NCBI GenBank assembly: GCA_002430835.1
Contig: DJDA01000071.1
Coordinates: 1 to 18,329, forward strand
Direction: 5' to 3'
DNA length: 18,329 bases
Source: Brevundimonas sp. UBA5936
GTDB taxonomy: Bacteria > Pseudomonadota > Alphaproteobacteria > Caulobacterales > Caulobacteraceae
Shown: positions 14,643 through 18,329 of the stretch, piece by piece
How the letters are laid out: every line of letters begins with the position of its first letter
How positions within the stretch are numbered: position 1 is the stretch's first letter
The notes under the pieces: generated by a model
Database searches by the model: none
What the model was told of the DNA's origin: nothing
What the model saw: the letters and a program-made list of their open reading frames with translations, nothing else
Translations under genes and position numbers: made by a program

Positions 14643-15276
14643 GGGCGGTCCCCTTCATCCACTCCAGCACGGCGTCCTCGCCGTCTAGAACGTGCAGATA
14701 GGTCGTCGACCAGATATCGACCTCCTCGCACAGATCCGCCACCGCGTCGTAATAATCCTCGGCCGCCAGCAGCGGCTGGATGGTGTCCACACCCTTCAGG
14801 CGCGCGCTCCACGCGCCGTCCGCCGCCGTCTGGCGCATCAGGGTGTGATGGCGCGTCTCCCAGGCCATGGGCATCTGCACCGCCAGCACGCCGCCCGGAG
14901 CCAGCGACTCGGTCAAGCGTCGAAACAGCGCCGCATGGTCCGGCGCCCACTGCAGGGAGGCGTTGGCCAGGATCAGATCCACCGGCGCGGCGGGCCTCCA
15001 GGCCCCGAGATCGCCCTGCACCCAGTCCACATCGTCCGGCAGGCTCCGCGCCTGCTCCAGCATGGCGGCGCTGGAATCCAGCCCATGCACCCGCGCGTCC
15101 GGCCAGCGCCGCTTCAGCAAGGCCGCGTGCTGACCCGTGCCGCAGCCGATGTCCCAAACCTCATGCGGATCCAGATCGCCCGGAAGCTGAGACAGCAGAT
15201 CGATGGCCGCGCGATCACGCTGGCGCTCGAAACGGTTGTACTGTTGGGGATCCCACGCCGGCGACGTCATCGTCAT
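14452..15276 (-). CDS. tam: Trans-aconitate 2-methyltransferase
   Basis: SAM-dependent methyltransferase that esterifies trans-aconitate, a toxic by-product of the citrate cycle and aconitase inhibitor. Family features are WDPQQYNRFERQRDRAAIDL near the N-terminus, SAM-binding motif I VWDIGCGTGQHAALL (40-54), Asp67 in VHGLDSSAAML, NASLQWAPDH (105-114), LAVQMPMAWETRHH, and the C-terminal GRTLLPFPRLFLLARR. Length is 274 aa against 252 in E. coli, the excess being mostly a 12-residue Gly/Ser/Arg tail. I choose ATG 15276, which has GAGGGAG a few bases upstream; ATG 15270 is a possible alternative. That ribosome-binding site lies in the 3' arm of a large hairpin directly after tRNA-His. The 3' end overlaps the patatin gene by 191 bp, including conserved Tam residues. 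Confidence 0.9.
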   Translation of the reverse strand: MTMTSPAWDPQQYNRFERQRDRAAIDLLSQLPGDLDPHEVWDIGCGTGQHAALLKRRWPDARVHGLDSSAAMLEQARSLPDDVDWVQGDLGAWRPAAPVDLILANASLQWAPDHAALFRRLTESLAPGGVLAVQMPMAWETRHHTLMRQTAADGAWSARLKGVDTIQPLLAAEDYYDAVADLCEEVDIWSTTYLHVLDGEDAVLEWMKGTALRPYLTALYEDPANHDAFLARLAQVLGEAFPRRPEGRTLLPFPRLFLLARRSDGGGAGSRSAR

Positions 15277-15278
15277 AC

Positions 15279-15317
15279 TTCTCCCTCGACTATCGCAAGA
15301 AGCGATTCGAGGGAGAA
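15279..15317 (-). promoter_or_regulatory. Large hairpin between tRNA-His and tam, enclosing the tam ribosome-binding site
   Basis: TTCTCCCTCGA (15279-15289) and TCGAGGGAGAA (15307-15317) are a perfect 11-bp inverted repeat. Inside it ATCGC/GCGAT (15292-15296, 15302-15306) adds 5 bp around a 5-nt loop, leaving a 2-nt bulge. On the minus strand the hairpin begins with the first base after the tRNA-His CCA and ends two bases before the tam ATG. No T tract follows on either strand. The tam ribosome-binding site GAGGGAG is paired in the 3' arm. Confidence 0.8.
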
Positions 15318-15394
15318 TGGTACAGCCTCTCAGGATTGAACTGAGGACCTCCGGCTCCACAAACCGGCGCTCTAACCAGCTGAGCTAAGGCTGC
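15318..15394 (-). tRNA. tRNA-His (anticodon GTG), alphaproteobacterial type without G-1
   Basis: A 77-nt cloverleaf with encoded CCA. The acceptor stem GCAGCCT/AGGCTGT has a G1:U72 pair. The D arm is GCTC/GAGC, the anticodon loop TTGTGGA (15356-15362) gives GTG, and the T stem is CTCAG/CTGAG. The discriminator is A73 and the base before G1 is T, so neither the G-1 nor the C73 typical of tRNA-His is encoded. This is a known trait of some alphaproteobacteria with adapted histidyl-tRNA synthetase. A good promoter lies 22 bases upstream. Confidence 0.96.
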
Positions 15395-15400
15395 ACATCT

Positions 15401-15467
15401 CTGCGCGAGGGCGGTTCTCTAGCGGGCCTCGCCGTCGGGGGCAAGCGGCCATTTCGTCCTCGCGCAG
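15401..15467. repeat. 10-bp inverted repeat flanking the tRNA-His promoter
   Basis: CTGCGCGAGG (15401-15410) and CCTCGCGCAG (15458-15467) are perfect inverted copies 47 bp apart. The candidate promoter at 15416-15444 lies wholly between them. It could be a pair of protein-binding half sites or a long-range stem; its GC-rich make-up makes chance possible. Confidence 0.4.
15416..15444 (-). promoter_or_regulatory. Candidate housekeeping promoter of tRNA-His (and perhaps tam)
   Basis: On the minus strand TTGCCCC (15438-15444) and GCTAGAGA (15416-15423) are 14 nt apart, equal to TTGCCC, 17 nt, TAGAGA. This fits the Caulobacter TTGACgS-N10-14-GCTANAWC pattern with two mismatches in each box. Transcription would begin near 15409, about 15 bases before the mature tRNA 5' end. 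Confidence 0.5.
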
Positions 15468-15487
15468 GATTTTATGTTTTATCCCCG

Positions 15488-16246
15488 TCAGTTCCAACCG
15501 CGGCTGGCGATATACTGCTGAAGTTGCATCAGACGGGTCTGGTCCGACGGGTGGGTCGAGGCGAACTCCGGCGTCCCCGACTGCCGCCCTTCAGCCATGG
15601 CGCGCCACAGGGCCAGCGATTCCGACGGCTTGTAGCCGGCCGCCGCCATGTAATCGACGCCCAGCCGATCCGCTTCCAGCTCATGGCTGCGCGAGAACGG
15701 CAACAGCACGCCCAACTGCGCGCCCATGCCGCCAAAGGCCTGAACCGCCTGGCTGTAATCCCCGGCCTGGCTTTGCACCGCGCCCAGGATCAAACCCGTC
15801 GTCTGGGTGGTCGAGGCGCGCTCGGCGGCGTGACGGGCGATGACGTGGCCGACCTCATGGCCGATCACGGCCGCCAGTTGGTCGTCGTTCTTGGCGATGG
15901 CCAGCAGTCCCGTCGTCACCCCCATATGGCCCGACGGCAGGACGAAGGCGTTCGGCGTGGCGTCGTCGAACACCGCATATTCCCAATGGCGATTGGTCAG
16001 ATTGGCCGCCTGGACGATGCGGTCGCCCACCCGGCGCACCCGTGCGTTCTGGGCCGTATTGTTCGACACCTTCTGCGTCCGCAGCGTCTCGGCCCAAGCC
16101 GCCTGCGACTGCTGAACCAGCACGCCGTCGTCGATGAAGACCAGCTGATTGCGGCCCAGGGCCTCATTATAGGCGCAGGCGCCGACCCCGGCGCCCAGAA
16201 CGCCGGTGGTGATCGCCAGGGCGAGCATAAGGGGCTTACGAGACAT
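15488..16246 (-). CDS. M48-family metalloprotease, predicted lipoprotein
   Basis: Zinc endopeptidase of the BepA/LoiP type, which in enterobacteria degrades or helps fold outer-membrane proteins. The zinc site HEVGH (130-134) and the downstream Glu in HELEADRLGVDYM (188-200) are intact. NAFVLPSGHMGVTTGLL (99-115) and FASTHPSDQTRLMQL (228-242) are family signatures. The N-terminus is a hydrophobic signal ending in VGAC, so Cys24 may be lipidated and the enzyme would face the periplasm, probably at the outer membrane. Length is 252 aa, a stand-alone protease domain without the C-terminal TPR domain of BepA. The start ATG 16246 has a strong GGAGGA site a few bases upstream. It is alone between the tonB terminator and tRNA-His. 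Native substrates are unknown. Confidence 0.92.
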   Translation of the reverse strand: MSRKPLMLALAITTGVLGAGVGACAYNEALGRNQLVFIDDGVLVQQSQAAWAETLRTQKVSNNTAQNARVRRVGDRIVQAANLTNRHWEYAVFDDATPNAFVLPSGHMGVTTGLLAIAKNDDQLAAVIGHEVGHVIARHAAERASTTQTTGLILGAVQSQAGDYSQAVQAFGGMGAQLGVLLPFSRSHELEADRLGVDYMAAAGYKPSESLALWRAMAEGRQSGTPEFASTHPSDQTRLMQLQQYIASRGWN

Positions 16247-16370
16247 CAGTCCTCCGGAACAGTTCAGGGGTCATAATGCACAGGCAGGCCGCCCGGCTCC
16301 ATGCCTGACGCCGCAAAGTGCGTTTCCATCGCTCGTTTCGTCGAGCCACGACCAGCAGGCTTCAACGCAT

Positions 16371-16412
16371 GAAAAAAGCGCCCCGAGGCGAAACCTCGAG
16401 GCGCTTCTTTTC
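16371..16412 (-). terminator. Intrinsic terminator of the exbB-exbD-tonB operon
   Basis: On the minus strand the hairpin AAGCGCC-T-CGAGG, loop TTTCG, CCTCG-G-GGCGCTT (7 bp, one mismatch, 5 bp) is followed by TTTTTTC. It begins about 25 bases after the tonB stop codon. The plus strand also has a T-rich flank (TTCTTTT), so it may act in both directions. The 124 bases from here to the M48 start hold no gene that I can see. Confidence 0.88.
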
Positions 16413-16431
16413 GTTCAGTGCGTTCGCACGC

Positions 16432-17145
16432 TTAGTCCAGGTTAAACGGCACCCGAACCACGAACTTGGCGTTCGTTGCAGCGCCATCGACCGTGCGGGG
16501 CGAAAGCTGCCCGCGTTGGACGATGCGAACGGCCGCAGCGCCGAAGCCCATGCCGGACGGCTCTTCCGAGACGACGCGGCAACCTTCGGGCTTCCCGCTC
16601 GGGGTCACCGTGCACTCGACCGTGGCCGAACCACCCACGCCGCGATCAAGAGCGCGTTGCGGGAAGTCCCGTTCGGTCGGACGCGGCGGGCGAGCCCACT
16701 GCGGGTTGGTGATCACCGAAGGACGCGGCGGCGCGGGCGGCGCCGGCGGAGGCGGAGGACCGGGGACGATCACGGGCGGGCCCGTGTATTCGACGCGGTC
16801 TTCCTTCTTCGTCGGCTCGATCGGCAAGGTCACCGGAGGCGGAGGCGCCTGGGTGTTGACGACCGGCTCGCGCACCTGAAGCTTCGGCGGCGGAGGCGTA
16901 TCCGGCGGCGGCGGCGGCGGCGGAGGCGGAGGCGGCGGAGGCGGGGCCTCCATCAGCTCCACGTCCACGGCCTCGTCCACATAATTGAACTCCTGGAGTT
17001 CGAACTTGCTCTTGTACAGGTAGATGCCTGCCAGAGCGTGGACGATCACCGAGACGCCGATCCCGACCATTGCACCCGTCGAGAGTTTCTTCTTCTTGGG
17101 TGCATCGAGCAGAGGGTCGCGGTGCTCGTGAGGTTCAGCAGTCAT
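16432..17145 (-). CDS. tonB: Energy transducer TonB
   Basis: TonB spans the periplasm and carries energy from the ExbB/ExbD motor to outer-membrane TonB-dependent receptors. Order from ATG 17145 (237 aa): a short cytoplasmic segment with KKKK (17-20), one membrane helix (about 22-44) with the functional Ser32-x3-His36 pair, a long Pro-rich region (about 67-155) including 14 consecutive prolines (68-81), and the C-terminal TonB domain starting PTERDFPQRALDRGVGGSAT. It ends NAKFVVRVPFNLD. An in-frame GTG at 17157, 5 bases after the exbD stop, would add four residues; its G-rich upstream sequence is too close to serve as a ribosome-binding site, so I prefer the ATG. It is the last gene of the operon and is followed by a strong terminator. 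Confidence 0.94.
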   Translation of the reverse strand: MTAEPHEHRDPLLDAPKKKKLSTGAMVGIGVSVIVHALAGIYLYKSKFELQEFNYVDEAVDVELMEAPPPPPPPPPPPPPPDTPPPPKLQVREPVVNTQAPPPPVTLPIEPTKKEDRVEYTGPPVIVPGPPPPPAPPAPPRPSVITNPQWARPPRPTERDFPQRALDRGVGGSATVECTVTPSGKPEGCRVVSEEPSGMGFGAAAVRIVQRGQLSPRTVDGAATNAKFVVRVPFNLD

Positions 17146-17162
17146 GCTTTGAGTCACGCCCC

Positions 17163-17594
17163 CTACGATTGATCTTCGCCAACCAGGGCGACACTGTAAA
17201 AACCATTATCCTGCAAGGCGTTCATGACCTGCATGAAGTCCCCGTAGCGCGTTTGCTGGTCAGCGCGGATGAAGATCCGCTCCTCGTCAGGGTTACGCGT
17301 TCCGATTTGGGTCCTCAGGTCATCGCCCAGAGCGGCGACCGACGTCGGGAAATCGCCCACGTACACTTCACCGCCATTCTGAATGGAGATGAAGACGGGC
17401 TTGGGCGGATTGACGGCCGGCGGAGCGACGGCGCGTGGAAGTGTCACCGGCACCGACACGGTGGCGAGCGGAGCCGCCACCATGAAGATGATGAGGAGAA
17501 CCAGCATAATGTCCACGAAAGGCGTGACATTGATTTCGCTGTTCGCCTCGACGGTGTACTTGCCGCCGCCGGAACCGGAAAGTTTGGCGGCCAT
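17163..17594 (-). CDS. exbD: Biopolymer transport protein ExbD
   Basis: ExbD is the proton-conducting partner of ExbB in the inner-membrane motor that drives TonB. The 143-aa protein has a short cytoplasmic N-terminus, one membrane helix (about 22-45, INVTPFVDIMLVLLIIFMVA) with the essential proton-carrying Asp28, and a periplasmic domain that contains FISIQNGGEVYVGD and EERIFIRADQQTRYGDFMQV. Length and motif match the family. ATG 17594 starts five bases after the exbB stop, and the stop is followed closely by tonB, so the three genes form one operon. A TolR role is less likely, since tonB rather than tolA follows. Confidence 0.95.
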   Translation of the reverse strand: MAAKLSGSGGGKYTVEANSEINVTPFVDIMLVLLIIFMVAAPLATVSVPVTLPRAVAPPAVNPPKPVFISIQNGGEVYVGDFPTSVAALGDDLRTQIGTRNPDEERIFIRADQQTRYGDFMQVMNALQDNGFYSVALVGEDQS

Positions 17595-17599
17595 CCGTC

Positions 17600-18329
17600 T
17601 TACGCCCCCTTGTCGAGTTGACGCGAGATCGAGTTCATCAGCTCGGCGTTGAAGCCGTCAGCGCGAGCGCCGTACGAAGCGATGCGGGTGTTGAAGTAGT
17701 TGTAGAAGATAACCGCCGGGATAGCCGCGAACAGACCGATGCCGGTAGCCAGCAGGGCTTCAGCGATACCCGGAGCAACGACGGCCAGGTTGGTGGTGTT
17801 CGACTCGGCGATGCCGATGAACGAGTTCATGATGCCGTAAACGGTGCCGAACAGACCGATGAACGGACCGCCCGAACCGACCGAAGCCAGGAACTGCTGG
17901 CCGCCCGACAGGCGGATACCCATGCCGCCCTGCACGGCGCCGACAGCGTTGTTGGCGCGCGAGACAGTCGTATCGCGGTGAGCGCCCGTCACATCAAGAC
18001 CGGCTTGACGCGACAGTTCGATTTCGCCGGTGGCCGCAGCGGCCATGTCGGCCAGCGGGTTGCCGTCGAACTCTTCCGAGGTGGCCAGGCGACGGATGTC
18101 GGCCAGGTTGCGAGCACCGCGGTACTCTTCCAGGAAGCGGTTGGTCTTCTTCGTCAGCGAGCTGAACTCAACCAGTTTGATGAGCAGCAGCGTCCAGGAG
18201 AAGATCGAGGCCAGGATCAGGCCTGCCATCACGACCTTAACGACCGGGTGCGCCATCATGAACATGGCGGTCGGGGTCAGGCCGGCGCGGCCGTGGCCGT
18301 CAGCAGCGGCTTCTTCGGCGGGGGCTTCA
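17600..18329 (-). CDS. exbB: Biopolymer transport protein ExbB, N-terminus beyond the window edge
   Basis: ExbB forms the pentameric stator around ExbD in the TonB motor. The 242 visible residues contain the first helix (VVKVVMAGLILASIFSWTLL), a cytoplasmic domain, and the two conserved later helices. These carry GGPFIGLFGTVYGIMNSF, the family hallmark, and GIAEALLATGIGLFAAIPAV. An internal ATG at 18265 is not the true start: the frame stays open to the window edge and reads EAPAEEAAADGHGRAGLTPT before it. This matches the Ala/Glu-rich periplasmic extension, normally behind a signal peptide, of alphaproteobacterial and pseudomonad ExbB. The gene is therefore truncated by the window. A MotA/TolQ relative is less likely because exbD and tonB follow. 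Confidence 0.94.
   Translation of the reverse strand, partial: EAPAEEAAADGHGRAGLTPTAMFMMAHPVVKVVMAGLILASIFSWTLLLIKLVEFSSLTKKTNRFLEEYRGARNLADIRRLATSEEFDGNPLADMAAAATGEIELSRQAGLDVTGAHRDTTVSRANNAVGAVQGGMGIRLSGGQQFLASVGSGGPFIGLFGTVYGIMNSFIGIAESNTTNLAVVAPGIAEALLATGIGLFAAIPAVIFYNYFNTRIASYGARADGFNAELMNSISRQLDKGA

Noticed and set aside
1..18329. CRISPR arrays, insertion sequences, integrase or att duplication at the tRNA genes, toxin-antitoxin or phage genes
   Set aside because: No spaced direct repeats, transposase, integrase or duplicated tRNA 3' ends are visible on either strand.

Overview
The window is GC-rich DNA with typical alphaproteobacterial gene content. I read it as chromosome from a member of the Caulobacterales, most likely Brevundimonas-like. 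Four things point there: the protein sequences; an ExbB with an Ala/Glu-rich N-terminal extension; several promoters that fit the Caulobacter housekeeping pattern (TTGACgS, 10-14 nt, GCTANAWC); and a tRNA-His that lacks an encoded G-1 and carries A73, a feature known from a subset of alphaproteobacteria. The genus call is inference.

Layout. 1-775 (minus): tRNA-Tyr, tRNA-Gly and the 5' part of an EF-Tu gene, an arrangement like the E. coli tufB operon. 925-2762 (plus): a 23S rRNA 2'-O-methyltransferase (rlmB) and a TerC-family membrane protein, closed by a strong two-way terminator. 2782-12690 (minus): a long collinear run. In transcription order it holds liuB, a small lipoprotein gene, liuC and the biotin-carrying carboxylase subunit (liuD/mccA), then a small exported protein, a DUF1489 protein, a MATE efflux pump, methionyl-tRNA synthetase and a 2-oxoglutarate/Fe(II) oxygenase coupled to it. 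12771-14642 (plus): a cyclic-nucleotide-binding-domain/patatin phospholipase, divergent from liuB. 14452-15394 (minus): trans-aconitate methyltransferase (tam) directly behind tRNA-His. 15488-16246 (minus): an M48 lipoprotein metalloprotease. 16371-18329 (minus): exbB (cut by the window edge), exbD, tonB and a terminator. No stretch above about 200 bases lacks a gene.

How the genes work together. liuB and liuD encode the two subunits of 3-methylcrotonyl-CoA carboxylase, and liuC encodes the next enzyme, 3-methylglutaconyl-CoA hydratase; together they are the middle of leucine/isovalerate catabolism. Isovaleryl-CoA dehydrogenase and HMG-CoA lyase are not in the window. ExbB, ExbD and TonB form the proton-driven motor for TonB-dependent outer-membrane receptors. 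Translation genes recur: tuf, tRNAs, rlmB, metG, and possibly the oxygenase.

No CRISPR array, insertion sequence, prophage or defence system is visible; this looks like ordinary core chromosome. The most interesting details are: a hairpin that starts at the tRNA-His CCA end and contains the tam ribosome-binding site; a 191-bp tail-to-tail coding overlap of patatin and tam; a dyad between liuB and patatin that overlaps both candidate -35 boxes, with both genes predicted leaderless; Tyr in place of Asn in the EF-Tu NKXD motif; and a prolyl-hydroxylase-like oxygenase translationally coupled to metG.
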